Shown here in pieces: positions 1 through 7,642 of a DNA stretch of 17,992 nt; the stretch's first letter is position 1, and the number at the start of each line of letters is the position of its first letter. The notes beneath the pieces are model-generated. The model did not search any database. It had not been told where the DNA came from and saw only the letters and a program-made list of their open reading frames with translations. The DNA comes from Legionellaceae bacterium UBA2794 (lineage in GTDB: Bacteria > Pseudomonadota > Gammaproteobacteria > Legionellales > Legionellaceae), in assembly GCA_002352055.1 (NCBI GenBank), contig DEHS01000110.1, positions 1-17,992 on the forward strand, given 5' to 3'. The translations under genes were made by a program, and so were the position numbers.

Positions 1-19
1 TTCAAATGTGAACGCAGCT

Positions 20-35
20 CCCCACCTTCGTGGGG
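20..35. repeat. short GC-rich palindrome, possible REP-like unit
   Basis: CCCCAC, a CTTC loop and GTGGGG form a perfect 6-bp stem in an otherwise AT-rich region, followed by ATGAC. The arrangement resembles small dispersed palindromes of the GTCATCCCC type found in many bacterial genomes. Only one copy is visible here, so dispersal is inferred. No T-run follows on either strand, which argues against a terminator. Confidence 0.35.
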
Positions 36-394
36 ATGACTAAAAAGACATTATGCACGATAAACAATCATAAAATTTGGGGGATACCCTGGTTCGCGCA
101 GCTGAGAACTATTAGCCATTCGGCACGATTAATCTTGAAACCTCAAGCGGTTATCTATATTGGATTAAACTTCATCCTTTAGCTAACTTAGCGGGATTAA
201 AATTTACTCATACAAATTAGGAGGTGGGAGAACTTTATTAGTCAGGACATCCTGTTAAAGACAAATAATGAATAATCATCATGCTCTAACAAGAAAATCC
301 CTCACTGCATTAGTGAATTATTATAATTTCACTTAAATGTTATCAAATTAAGCTAAGGAAGTTTGAAGTTTATTAAAACTGCACCTCATCTTAA

Positions 395-417
395 AGATGC
401 TCAAAATTATAGCATCT
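395..417 (-). terminator. possible terminator of the small regulator gene
   Basis: On the minus strand AGATGC, an 11-nt AT-rich loop and GCATCT form a 6-bp hairpin that begins about 33 nt after the stop codon of the gene ending at 450. It is followed by TTTAAG, so the T-run is poor. The position fits better than the strength. Confidence 0.3.
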
Positions 418-449
418 GAGTTTAAATTTCATTTGGTTTCTTTAACCGA

Positions 450-656
450 CTACTTTGAGTTATCACGTGTTTTTTTAAATTCAAGCCATTCTTCATCATT
501 TTTAAAAATATGTTGACATGCTTTTTCAATAAAATAGTCTCGAACTCGGATTCCCGCCCATTGACAATAATCATCGATTTCTTTATAAACCGATTCAGTC
601 ATGCGGATACGAAATTGAATTTTATTTTCTGAACCCGGTTCGCGCATTATTAACAT
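450..656 (-). CDS. small ribbon-helix-helix (CopG/Arc-like) protein
   Basis: The product has 68 residues. Its fold can be read from the pattern: a short beta strand (residues 12-18, KIQFRIR), a helix (about 20-34) and a second helix (about 38-53). This is the usual order of ribbon-helix-helix DNA-binding proteins, which dimerise through the strand and contact DNA with it. The first ATG is preferred because AGGAG lies 7 nt upstream. Such proteins are commonly antitoxins, plasmid regulators or small autoregulators; no toxin-like partner lies next to it here. The upstream region carries three copies of an 11-bp AT-rich word that could be its operators. The family assignment comes from the secondary-structure pattern, not from a recognised homologue, and the target is unknown. 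Confidence 0.6.
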   Translation of the reverse strand: MLIMREPGSENKIQFRIRMTESVYKEIDDYCQWAGIRVRDYFIEKACQHIFKNDEEWLEFKKTRDNSK

Positions 657-677
657 AATAATTCTCCTATAAGATTG

Positions 678-770
678 TTATAAATATTTTGACATTTTAG
701 CTTACCCCTGGCAAAGGATTATTAACTTCAATGCTGATTATAAATATTGTTTGTTGTATAATATTTATAA
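678..770. promoter_or_regulatory. three copies of TTATAAATATT upstream of the RHH gene
   Basis: TTATAAATATT occurs at 678-688 and 738-748, and its exact inverse AATATTTATAA at 760-770. The last two form an inverted pair with an 11-nt gap; the first two are in direct orientation 60 bp apart. All lie between 22 and 114 bp upstream of the ribbon-helix-helix start codon, where an autoregulator would bind. The region is very AT-rich, so chance recurrence is not excluded. Confidence 0.4.
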
Positions 771-827
771 ATTAGTTGTCAACAACTTCTAGTTTAGCAA
801 ATTTATTTGCATTTTTGTAATTTTTTT

Positions 828-857
828 GTGACATATTTTACCGCGGTAGCATATAAT
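828..857 (+). promoter_or_regulatory. candidate sigma-70 promoter with spacer palindrome
   Basis: GTGACA at 828-833 (5 of 6 to the -35 consensus) and a perfect TATAAT at 852-857 are separated by 18 bp. The spacer contains the perfect 10-bp palindrome TACCGCGGTA (839-848), GC-rich in an AT-rich setting, as expected for an operator. A TGACA-N5-TGTCA inverted repeat lies just downstream at 875-889. The promoter would drive the membrane protein starting at 943. Confidence 0.5.
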
Positions 858-942
858 CCATTACACGGAAAGTTTGACAGTTTTTGTCACATGAATTTCA
901 AAGCAATTTTGAGTTCATTTATTTTTCTTTTATGAGTTTATT

Positions 943-2208
943 ATGTCATCTAGTGTAAGAATAGAGCACCTGAATTTATCGGAACTTAATATTCTTTTAG
1001 GGCATCTGCGCTTGGGAGAGGCTCATTTAAAAGATCAATTAAGTAAAGAGCAATTTAACAGTCTGTTACATTTAGGATCATTAAATCTGGAACAAAAAAT
1101 TAATGTATCTTCGAATAAAGCAGAAAAATCAGGTAATGTAGCGCTGGTCCTTAATACGATTATCACCAGTGTTTTTGGTGCCTGGATGGGTTTTTCAGGG
1201 TTTGCCGGTCTGCGGTTAAATTCACCAGTCACTTTAGCATGCATCACGGGCATTGCTTTGATAATAAGCTTACTTGTGGGTTATTTTAGTTTTAAACTAA
1301 CTGCTGTGAATGCACAGTCCGCGATTTATAAACAAAAAATTCATAATGTACAAATAAATGTTTTAAAGTTGATAATTTCCAAACAGCAAGATTCATTAGA
1401 GTCCCTCATTAAATACCTTAATCATTCTGTAAATTATTTAAAAGCCAAATCTCAAAACACCAGTTTTTTCTTAAAGAAAGAAGAAGGCAATGAGAAACCG
1501 CTAGTTAATTTTGATACGCCCGAAGAATTTTCCACATTAATGATAGATTTGACTGGAGCAATCCAGGAAAAAATAAAAGAGATAAGCAGAAAGAAAATTT
1601 ATAATTTTTATAAAGAACGTTTGTTAAAAATCATTGTTAATCTTGATAAAAAAATCATGCAGACATTATTTATTAATCATTCTGGGCAGAATAATAATAT
1701 TTCTCGAAGCCTTGATCATAAAATGTCATTTATTCAGATTTTATCAACTCAGGCTGACCAATCTACGGTAAGTAAACCAAGGAAAAACTGGTTTAAGGAT
1801 AATATACTCGCCTTAGCGGCAGGAAGCATCCCCACTCTCCTTGGGGGATTTGCCTCGATGTTTGTTTTTTTGGCCGGGGGACCTAATCTTGCCAAAGAAT
1901 TAGGATTTATTAATCTGGAACATAGCTTGCGAAATCCTCACTCGCAGATGATTGAACTGGGCATGGCAGTGCTTTTAACTTTGTATTTTGGTATTTCATT
2001 TATCTACAATAATTATAAAAATTACATCCGTCAGCATGAAATTGAAAAATCAATACGCGAATTGGTTTTATTAGAAAAAGAAGATATTTACCTTAAAAGA
2101 AAGTTTACTCTGCTCACTAAAATCAAATCTGAAACCAGACGCATTATCAATATTTATACCGCCATAGAGAATATTGAGGAATACTATCGTGAAGAAGAGT
2201 TAATGTGA
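943..2208 (+). CDS. membrane protein of unknown function, four predicted TM segments
   Basis: I do not recognise this 421-residue protein. Two hydrophobic hairpins are evident: segments at about 66-90 and 97-118, then 287-311 and 337-357. Between them lies a soluble, lysine-rich and probably helical domain (119-285), and a charged helical tail follows (358-421). The N-terminal 60 residues are soluble with no signal peptide. The last 14 residues contain six glutamates (IENIEEYYREEELM), resembling the E-block found at the C-terminus of many Dot/Icm type IV substrates. The start at 943 has only a weak upstream GAG. The gene is separated from glsA by 130 bp and probably has its own promoter at 828-857. 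It could be a translocated membrane-targeting effector or an ordinary inner-membrane protein; the sequence does not decide. Confidence 0.7.
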   Translation: MSSSVRIEHLNLSELNILLGHLRLGEAHLKDQLSKEQFNSLLHLGSLNLEQKINVSSNKAEKSGNVALVLNTIITSVFGAWMGFSGFAGLRLNSPVTLACITGIALIISLLVGYFSFKLTAVNAQSAIYKQKIHNVQINVLKLIISKQQDSLESLIKYLNHSVNYLKAKSQNTSFFLKKEEGNEKPLVNFDTPEEFSTLMIDLTGAIQEKIKEISRKKIYNFYKERLLKIIVNLDKKIMQTLFINHSGQNNNISRSLDHKMSFIQILSTQADQSTVSKPRKNWFKDNILALAAGSIPTLLGGFASMFVFLAGGPNLAKELGFINLEHSLRNPHSQMIELGMAVLLTLYFGISFIYNNYKNYIRQHEIEKSIRELVLLEKEDIYLKRKFTLLTKIKSETRRIINIYTAIENIEEYYREEELM

Positions 2209-2289
2209 TCCAAGTGCTTTAACCTATATTTAAATAAGGCACCATAATCAATTTTTTGCGTCGTTGTAACAAAAACTAGCAATAAAGAT

Positions 2290-2318
2290 TTGTTTTCATG
2301 TGCTAAATTTAACATAAT
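2290..2318 (+). promoter_or_regulatory. candidate glsA promoter
   Basis: TTGTTT (2290-2295) and CATAAT (2313-2318) are separated by exactly 17 bp and lie 23 bp before the glsA start. The -35 box is poor (3 of 6) and the -10 box good (5 of 6). Confidence 0.35.
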
Positions 2319-2341
2319 AGGCATTTTTTAAGTCGAGTCTT

Positions 2342-3274
2342 ATGTCCTCTCAATTACTTACTATCAATCTTTTAGAAGAACTGGTACACACCGCTGAATT
2401 AAACTCGGAAGGTAAAACTGCAGATTATATCCCTGAATTAGCCAATATTAATCAGGAGTTAACTGCTATAGCTGTTCAGCCAGTTGATGGAGATGCTCTC
2501 TCTTTCACGAATCATCCATTGCAACCCGTAACGTTACAAAGTGTGGCCAAGATGATTCCATTAATCGGGTTGCTTGAGGAAGTGGGCGCCAGCCAATTAT
2601 TTGAATGGGTTAAAGTAGAGCCATCAGGCGATGATTTTGCATCGATTACGCGATTGGAGCAGTTCGGTCCAAAACCTTCAAATCCAATGCTCAACGCCGG
2701 CGCAATTACCTTGTGCTCCCATATTCCAGGAACAGGAGAGCAACAATTTGGATGGCTGGAATATTGGGTGCAAAAATTGTTTAATCAACGTTTAAGTATC
2801 AATCCCTTAGTGTTTGCTTCTGAAAAAAGAACGGGTAATCGAAACCGCTCTCTAGCCTATTTATTAAAAAGTAGAAATAATCTGGGGGCAAACGTAAAGG
2901 CAACTCTGGATTTGTATTTTGCCCTGTGTTCTTATGAAGCCACACTGGAGCAAATGCTTTTTCTCCCGGTTTTACTAGCTAATGGCGGTCAGGATCCACA
3001 AACTGGCGATCAAATTCTGTCCCGTGATACGTGTAAGATTACTTTGGCTGTTATGGCAACTTGTGGGCTATATGATGAAACAGGTACGCACATGGTTAAA
3101 ACGGGCATGCCTGCGAAGAGTGGGGTATCAGGGTATACAATAGCTGTTGTGCCTGGCAAAGCGGGAATAGTTGTCTTAAGTCCGCGTGTCAATGCTAAAG
3201 GAAACAGTATTCGTGGAGAAATTATGCTCCAAGGCCTATCGAATGCGATGAACTGGCATTTTGCATTACCCTAG
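2342..3274 (+). CDS. glsA: glutaminase A
   Basis: The enzyme hydrolyses L-glutamine to glutamate and ammonia in the cytoplasm. The 310-residue length is normal for the serine-dependent, beta-lactamase-like bacterial glutaminases. The catalytic Ser67-x-x-Lys70 (QSVAK) is present. The other residues conserved in this family fall at nearly the expected numbers: Asn118 in NPMLNAGAI, Glu161 and Asn168 in the EKRTGNRNR segment, Tyr192, Tyr244 in GLYDETG, and Val262 in KSGVSG. The GKTADYIPELA segment at the N-terminus is also typical. Glutamine is a likely nitrogen and carbon source, and ammonia release can aid acid resistance in relatives; both roles here are inference. The gene is probably monocistronic, with yacG 108 bp downstream. 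The start is supported by family length; the ribosome binding site is weak. Confidence 0.95.
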   Translation: MSSQLLTINLLEELVHTAELNSEGKTADYIPELANINQELTAIAVQPVDGDALSFTNHPLQPVTLQSVAKMIPLIGLLEEVGASQLFEWVKVEPSGDDFASITRLEQFGPKPSNPMLNAGAITLCSHIPGTGEQQFGWLEYWVQKLFNQRLSINPLVFASEKRTGNRNRSLAYLLKSRNNLGANVKATLDLYFALCSYEATLEQMLFLPVLLANGGQDPQTGDQILSRDTCKITLAVMATCGLYDETGTHMVKTGMPAKSGVSGYTIAVVPGKAGIVVLSPRVNAKGNSIRGEIMLQGLSNAMNWHFALP

Positions 3275-3301
3275 TAGCTCGACAGGTATTATAATAAGCC
3301 C

Positions 3302-3309
3302 TTTTTTTT
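3302..3309 (+). terminator. T8 run after glsA, weak terminator
   Basis: Eight consecutive T residues lie 28 bp after the glsA stop, preceded by GCCC and an AT-only inverted repeat (TATTATAATA). The stem is too weak for confidence, but the run could end glsA transcription. Confidence 0.25.
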
Positions 3310-3382
3310 ATTGGCATAATAGTTGGAATCAAGTGTTTTGTATCGCATACTTTCACGTTTAATTAATTAACCAAGACTTAAT

Positions 3383-3580
3383 ATGAACCTTGAAAAAATC
3401 TCCTGCCCTACATGTGGAAAACCAAATGTTTGGCAGCCGGAAAATAAATTCAGACCTTTTTGTTCTGATCGCTGTAAATTGATTGATTTAGGTGAATGGG
3501 CCAGTGATAGCCGTAGAATTCCCGGGGAACCACTTGACTTGTCTCCGGATCATAATGATTTTGAAGATCCTGAGCACTAA
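3383..3580 (+). CDS. yacG: YacG zinc-binding DNA gyrase inhibitor
   Basis: This 65-residue protein has the complete YacG pattern: a four-cysteine zinc site (Cys8, Cys11, Cys27, Cys31, spaced C-x2-C-x15-C-x3-C), then KLIDLGEWAS and an acidic tail with IPGEP. In E. coli YacG binds the GyrB subunit and blocks DNA binding by gyrase. The gene often lies beside coaE in other gammaproteobacteria; here it follows glsA instead and ends 14 bp from the convergent phosphoribosyltransferase gene, leaving no room for a separate terminator. A weak promoter (TTGGAA, 17 bp, CATACT) may lie upstream. Confidence 0.93.
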   Translation: MNLEKISCPTCGKPNVWQPENKFRPFCSDRCKLIDLGEWASDSRRIPGEPLDLSPDHNDFEDPEH

Positions 3581-3594
3581 ATTACGTCAGAGGG

Positions 3595-4410
3595 TTAAAT
3601 CTTATGATGGTTCGGAGTTGTATTGATTACCTTGGGGCTACTACTGTAGCTTTTTTCTCTTTTAGGGCTGCTATCGCTTGATATACGGGCTTTATTTAGT
3701 AAGGTGATTACCTCATCATCTGTGGTTTGGGAAAAATCATGATACCACATACCCACCGCATAAAATTGTTCAGGTTTAACCGGACACACAATCTCATCAA
3801 CACTCTTTTCCAGTTCCCTGCAGGTTGCATAAGATGCAACCGGAACTGCGATAATGATTGAAGTTGGTTTGAATAATTTCAGCGCTTTAATGGCTGCACG
3901 CATGGTAGAGCCTGTTGCAATACCATCATCTACTAAAATTATTTTTTTACCAGAAAGTTTAGGAAAGGCACGATCACCTCTATAGACACGCTCCCTTCGA
4001 AGTAGTTCTTGTTGTTCTTTTTTTATTATTTGTTGAATTAAATTTTTTTCTATATTTAATTCCCTGATAATTGATTTTTCAAGGACTACTGTACCTTTTG
4101 GACCAATGGCTCCCATGGCATATTCTTGATGACCAGGTACCCCTAATTTGCGCACAATAAAAATATCCAACGGAAGCGCTAATTTTTTGGCAATTTCAAA
4201 GGCAACAGGTACCCCTCCACGCGGCAATGCCAGAAGGATAGTATCCGATTCACGGGAATATTTTTTAAGGTAAGTAGCTAAAATGCTGCCTGCCTCATAT
4301 CGGTCGATGAATTTATCCATAATTTTGCTTAAACTCATTAAATGAGGGATCCGTAAAGTGCGATATGCTAATATTGGGACGAGCGCGCCGATAAATCCTT
4401 CTAGAAACAT
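3595..4410 (-). CDS. phosphoribosyltransferase-like protein (COG1926 type)
   Basis: The core is a type I phosphoribosyltransferase fold. It has RYEAG followed by LPRGGVPVA (residues 63-70), an RKLGVPGHQEYAMGAI segment (about 87-102), and the PRPP loop IILVDDGIATGSTM (157-170) with two adjacent aspartates. Similar stand-alone proteins are widespread, but their substrate is generally not known, so no specific salvage reaction is assigned. A serine-rich tail (about 244-271) extends past the fold. The start is uncertain. The family usually begins near MDKFIDRYEAG, which is Met31 (ATG at 4320), and Met25 (4338) is also possible. A TATAAT at 4419-4424 just before the first ATG would favour a downstream start if it is a promoter. 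The longest frame is given. Confidence 0.8.
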   Translation of the reverse strand: MFLEGFIGALVPILAYRTLRIPHLMSLSKIMDKFIDRYEAGSILATYLKKYSRESDTILLALPRGGVPVAFEIAKKLALPLDIFIVRKLGVPGHQEYAMGAIGPKGTVVLEKSIIRELNIEKNLIQQIIKKEQQELLRRERVYRGDRAFPKLSGKKIILVDDGIATGSTMRAAIKALKLFKPTSIIIAVPVASYATCRELEKSVDEIVCPVKPEQFYAVGMWYHDFSQTTDDEVITLLNKARISSDSSPKREKSYSSSPKVINTTPNHHKI

Positions 4411-4473
4411 CTTCTTAAATTATAGACAACATACCACACATATTTTGCTGTTTAAAAAGATTCCACCAGAAAA

Positions 4474-4513
4474 AAATTTGTTAATCAGCGATCAAATTTG
4501 TTAATCAGCGGTC
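4474..4513. repeat. 20-bp tandem repeat, two copies
   Basis: Two head-to-tail 20-bp units (4474-4493 and 4494-4513) differ at one position: AAATTTGTTAATCAGCG followed by ATC, then the same 17 bases followed by GTC. They lie upstream of the phosphoribosyltransferase gene (about 64 to 103 bp before its longest start) and could be protein-binding sites or a simple duplication. Confidence 0.75.
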
Positions 4514-4608
4514 AATAGAACGACATGGGGCGGTTCTTCAGTGTAAAAACTCGCTTGGAGTAATACATTTTCCGTAAGATGTAATCTAACTTGCTAAAAT
4601 TAATGTTT

Positions 4609-4639
4609 GCCTTAACAACGCGTTGCACGTTGTTAAAGC
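4609..4639 (-). terminator. probable terminator hairpin of the F-box/ankyrin gene
   Basis: TTAACAACG and CGTTGTTAA form a perfect 9-bp stem around a 7-nt loop (4612-4636), extended by two more pairs past one mismatch. It begins about 32 nt after the stop codon at 4671. The minus-strand sequence after it (AAACATTAATTTT) is only modestly T-rich, so termination may be leaky. Confidence 0.5.
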
Positions 4640-4670
4640 GAATAAAAGGGTGGAAATTAGACTTTTTAAT

Positions 4671-7229
4671 CTATAATCTTAGCTCTATCTTTTCTACCTT
4701 TTCTATTTCTATATTGGTTTTTAGAAGTATTTTTTTCAATGTACCTTTATTTAAAATATTTAGGTATTTATTAAGAGTTGAAACCTCCTCTCCATAAATA
4801 ATCACATTTTCTAAAGCCTGAGCAGCTTCCAATTTATCTTTTGGATTGCGGTGGCCTTTAAAAAATCCTGATTTTTCAGCTGACTTGGAACTACACAGTT
4901 TTTTAAGTTGCTCCATATATTCTTTTAAAGAGAATACGCCTGATAAAAATTTATCTTTTGAATGGACACTTTTTGCAGGAGTCTCCCCTTTTTTATTTAC
5001 ACAATCCCATCTACATCCATTTTTTAACAGGAATTTAACTATGTCTGTATGTTGTTTAACTACTGCCCAATGTAGCGGACTATTACCTTGATCATCTGCA
5101 GTATCAATCTCCATATTTTTTAATTTAAGTAATTCATCTAGCTCGGAAAAGCCTGACTTTGCTGCCAGAATGAATAAATTAGAATCTCCTTTAGCTCCCT
5201 TCCTGATTAATAATTTAACCGCGTCAGGGTTATTATTAATAACCGCACTCATTAATGGAGTAATACCCTCTTTAGTTGGTTTATCAATATCAAATTCAAG
5301 CTTCAGTAAGAAGTTCAATGCTTCTATCTGATTGTTTTTTATGGCAATGTGTAGTGCAGTTTCTCCTTGTATATTCGTAACGTCTGAGATTTTTTGACTA
5401 ATAAAAAACTTCATTCCTGGGATGTTACCAGCTTGAACCGTATATAAGAAAGGAGTCATTCCTTGTTTACACAAACTATTAACGTTTGCTCCAAACCGAA
5501 TAAATATATTAAGGATTTCAGGATCTTTTAGTTGAGCTGCGAGATGAAAAGGTGTTAATCCATCTGCATCTGCTATGTAGGCATAGGCACCATTTTTTAG
5601 AAGGAGCTCTATTTTATTAGCATCACCAAGTTTGGTTGCAATGTGTATCGCGGTGGAACCCTGAGGGTTTAGACGATTAATATCTTTGATATGTGATTGA
5701 AGTATATGAAATTCTGTTTCAACAGGTGGTAATTTGCAGTTTAGAAGCACATTGAGTTCTTTTTGTTTCTCTTGAACTGTAGTATTGAAGTAATCATCAT
5801 TTGTTTTTAATTGGGTCACTATCTTTTTTATTCTACGTTGAACACTGTTTAATTGTTCAGTAATTTCAGGCTCCTCTTTCAAATTGCTTAATTGGGAGTC
5901 GGTAGCAACTTCGGATGCTTTGAGTATAATCGTGTCATTAGTTACGATTTGGTTATTAAGCTGACTTATTTTATTGATAAGTCTTTTTTCTTCATTTTGT
6001 TCGAGAAGAAGTTTATCTTCCAAGTCGTTCTTCCTCTTTTCTGAATTAAACTTATGAGCTGTAATTTCAGATTGAATTTTTTTTATTTGTTCCTTCAGTT
6101 CATTTATTTCATGTTCTTTGTCAATAACAAGTTTATTAATGAAATAATCCATTTTTTTGGCAGGTAAGTATTCTGTTAATAAGTGCCAAGGCGTAAAACA
6201 TGTGTTGGATTTATGACGCATGTTTAACTGGGTTCCTAGTAATGAAATTAATGTATTTATTTGAATATCATTTAATAAGGTTAGTGCATTTTTGTCTAAA
6301 AGAAATTTGACTGCATCCATATTCCCAACGGAAGCAGCCGTGTGTAAGGGTGTATATCCTCTAGTATCAATTTCTTTTAAGCTTTCTATTCCTAATATTT
6401 TATATAATTCAATGAGCCAATCCAATTGTCTATTTCTGGCAGCCAAATGTATTGGTGTTTCGTTATTTATGTTTTTTTTAAGCAACTCTTCTTTTTTAGA
6501 ATTTTCGAGGTGCTTTTTGGGGGATTGTTGTAAAATAATATACCAATGCAGCAATGTATTATTGGTGTGGTTTTGATATTCTGGAGGAGTAACAAGCTCC
6601 AATTCAACATTTTGAGTTCTAAGATGAAAGCACCAGTTCACCAGTGAAGAGATGAAATGATCAAGAACTTCTTGTTTATTCATTTTTACTATCCAGTCGA
6701 ATAACGATAGATTATGGCTGTCTAATGTGACATAAAGATAATTAAGTTCCTGAAAATCTATTTTTTTTAATTCTAAAATTGACTGAGTATCACCAGATTT
6801 AATGTATTTAAAGAGAAGAGGTACATCTATATTTTTATTTTTTTTTAAATAAATTTTTTCTTGTTCCTCTAGTGATTCTTTATTCTTTAGCTTGGTTTTT
6901 ATATTTTCTTTTACGCTAAGGTAATCATAAAAATCAGTTCTTTCTAAGTTTTTTTGAAAAATTAATGATTGCTTCGAGTCGACGCTTAGAGCAGGAAGTT
7001 GGTCTTTAATTTTTGTGAATTCATGAGGAAATTTTTGAGCAAAATATTCCTCAGTTTTTCGAAGACTATTTTGCATCAATTTATTAATGCTTTTTGCAGT
7101 AGATTTCAACGCATAGTCTGTTGGGGGGATATATTTAGTAATTAAAAATAAAATTTCTTCAGGAAGATCTATTAAAGTGAATTGGTTATGAGCGTTGCCA
7201 ACATTTGACTTATCTGATTTTTGTTCCAT
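4671..7229 (-). CDS. F-box, ankyrin-repeat and coiled-coil protein; probable Dot/Icm effector
   Basis: The protein has about 852 residues. Numbering from the upstream ATG at 7235, an F-box lies at about 19-58 (LIDLPEEILFLITKYI), the module that binds Skp1 in eukaryotic SCF ubiquitin ligases. Ankyrin repeats follow at about 257-283 and 291-317, then two coiled-coil stretches (about 368-435 and 455-500). A second ankyrin array runs from about 525 to 745, with TPFHLAA, ETALHIA, ITPLMSA and SPLHWAV signatures and one degenerate repeat near 684-712. F-box/ankyrin proteins such as AnkB are known Legionella effectors that recruit host ubiquitination; the same role here is inference. The C-terminus (IEIEKVEKIELRL) is charged and lacks a CaaX box. 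The second ATG at 7229 is chosen because AGGA lies 7 nt upstream, against 1 nt for the ATG at 7235. The gene stands alone. Confidence 0.85.
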   Translation of the reverse strand: MEQKSDKSNVGNAHNQFTLIDLPEEILFLITKYIPPTDYALKSTAKSINKLMQNSLRKTEEYFAQKFPHEFTKIKDQLPALSVDSKQSLIFQKNLERTDFYDYLSVKENIKTKLKNKESLEEQEKIYLKKNKNIDVPLLFKYIKSGDTQSILELKKIDFQELNYLYVTLDSHNLSLFDWIVKMNKQEVLDHFISSLVNWCFHLRTQNVELELVTPPEYQNHTNNTLLHWYIILQQSPKKHLENSKKEELLKKNINNETPIHLAARNRQLDWLIELYKILGIESLKEIDTRGYTPLHTAASVGNMDAVKFLLDKNALTLLNDIQINTLISLLGTQLNMRHKSNTCFTPWHLLTEYLPAKKMDYFINKLVIDKEHEINELKEQIKKIQSEITAHKFNSEKRKNDLEDKLLLEQNEEKRLINKISQLNNQIVTNDTIILKASEVATDSQLSNLKEEPEITEQLNSVQRRIKKIVTQLKTNDDYFNTTVQEKQKELNVLLNCKLPPVETEFHILQSHIKDINRLNPQGSTAIHIATKLGDANKIELLLKNGAYAYIADADGLTPFHLAAQLKDPEILNIFIRFGANVNSLCKQGMTPFLYTVQAGNIPGMKFFISQKISDVTNIQGETALHIAIKNNQIEALNFLLKLEFDIDKPTKEGITPLMSAVINNNPDAVKLLIRKGAKGDSNLFILAAKSGFSELDELLKLKNMEIDTADDQGNSPLHWAVVKQHTDIVKFLLKNGCRWDCVNKKGETPAKSVHSKDKFLSGVFSLKEYMEQLKKLCSSKSAEKSGFFKGHRNPKDKLEAAQALENVIIYGEEVSTLNKYLNILNKGTLKKILLKTNIEIEKVEKIELRL

Positions 7230-7235
7230 ATTCAT

Positions 7236-7642
7236 GTCCTATATTAATTCGCCTGGCGGTCATTGTAACATAAAAATAATCAGATTGTTCATTTATTGTG
7301 TATTTAATAAAAATATGATGTACAAATTATTGATGTTTAAGCAGTTAAAAAACTTCAAGAAGAATATAGAATTTGGTTCATAATGTTTAAAATTTTAGCT
7401 GCCGTTTCATGGCCTGGAAGAAATGAACTTTGAATTATTTTGGCATAATCAATCTAGTGAATGACGGGCATGCTTTGAAATCCTTATCGTTATATGAAAG
7501 CGATGAGGGATTTTAAGGGATATATCTATAGTCCGCAAACATTAATATAGGTTATTCCGCCACCACAATGCGACTCATTTTTGAGAAATATTTAATCAAA
7601 TTGGCTATACTTAACTTGAATTGATATTAATCAGGAGTGGCT
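7236..7642. other. intergenic region between divergent genes
   Basis: About 400 bp separate the F-box/ankyrin gene (minus) from the peptide genes (plus). I see no gene in it. It must hold both promoters. An imperfect hairpin lies at 7478-7513 (AAATCC with GGATTT, and ATCG with CGAT inside), and a possible promoter for the peptides at 7581-7611. Confidence 0.5.
7581..7611 (+). promoter_or_regulatory. possible promoter of the peptide genes
   Basis: TTGAGA (7581-7586, 5 of 6) and TATACT (7606-7611, 5 of 6) are spaced 19 bp apart, slightly long, and end 31 bp before the first peptide start. Both boxes match well individually, but the spacing lowers confidence. Confidence 0.35.

Larger units (their letters stand above)
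1..449. other. gene-poor left edge
   Basis: I find no convincing gene in this stretch on either strand. It is AT-rich with frequent stops in all frames. The only clear local structures are the GC-rich hairpin at 20-35 and the hairpin at 395-417 after the small regulator gene. A short open frame at about 105-215 has no start codon and matches nothing I recognise. Confidence 0.5.

Noticed and set aside
105..215. Short open frame with a protein-like end (YLYWIKLHPLANLAGLKF)
   Set aside because: It follows an in-frame TAG, has no start codon or recognisable homologue, and is short enough to be chance.
4474..4513. Possible CRISPR array
   Set aside because: Two adjacent copies with no spacers, and no cas gene in the window.
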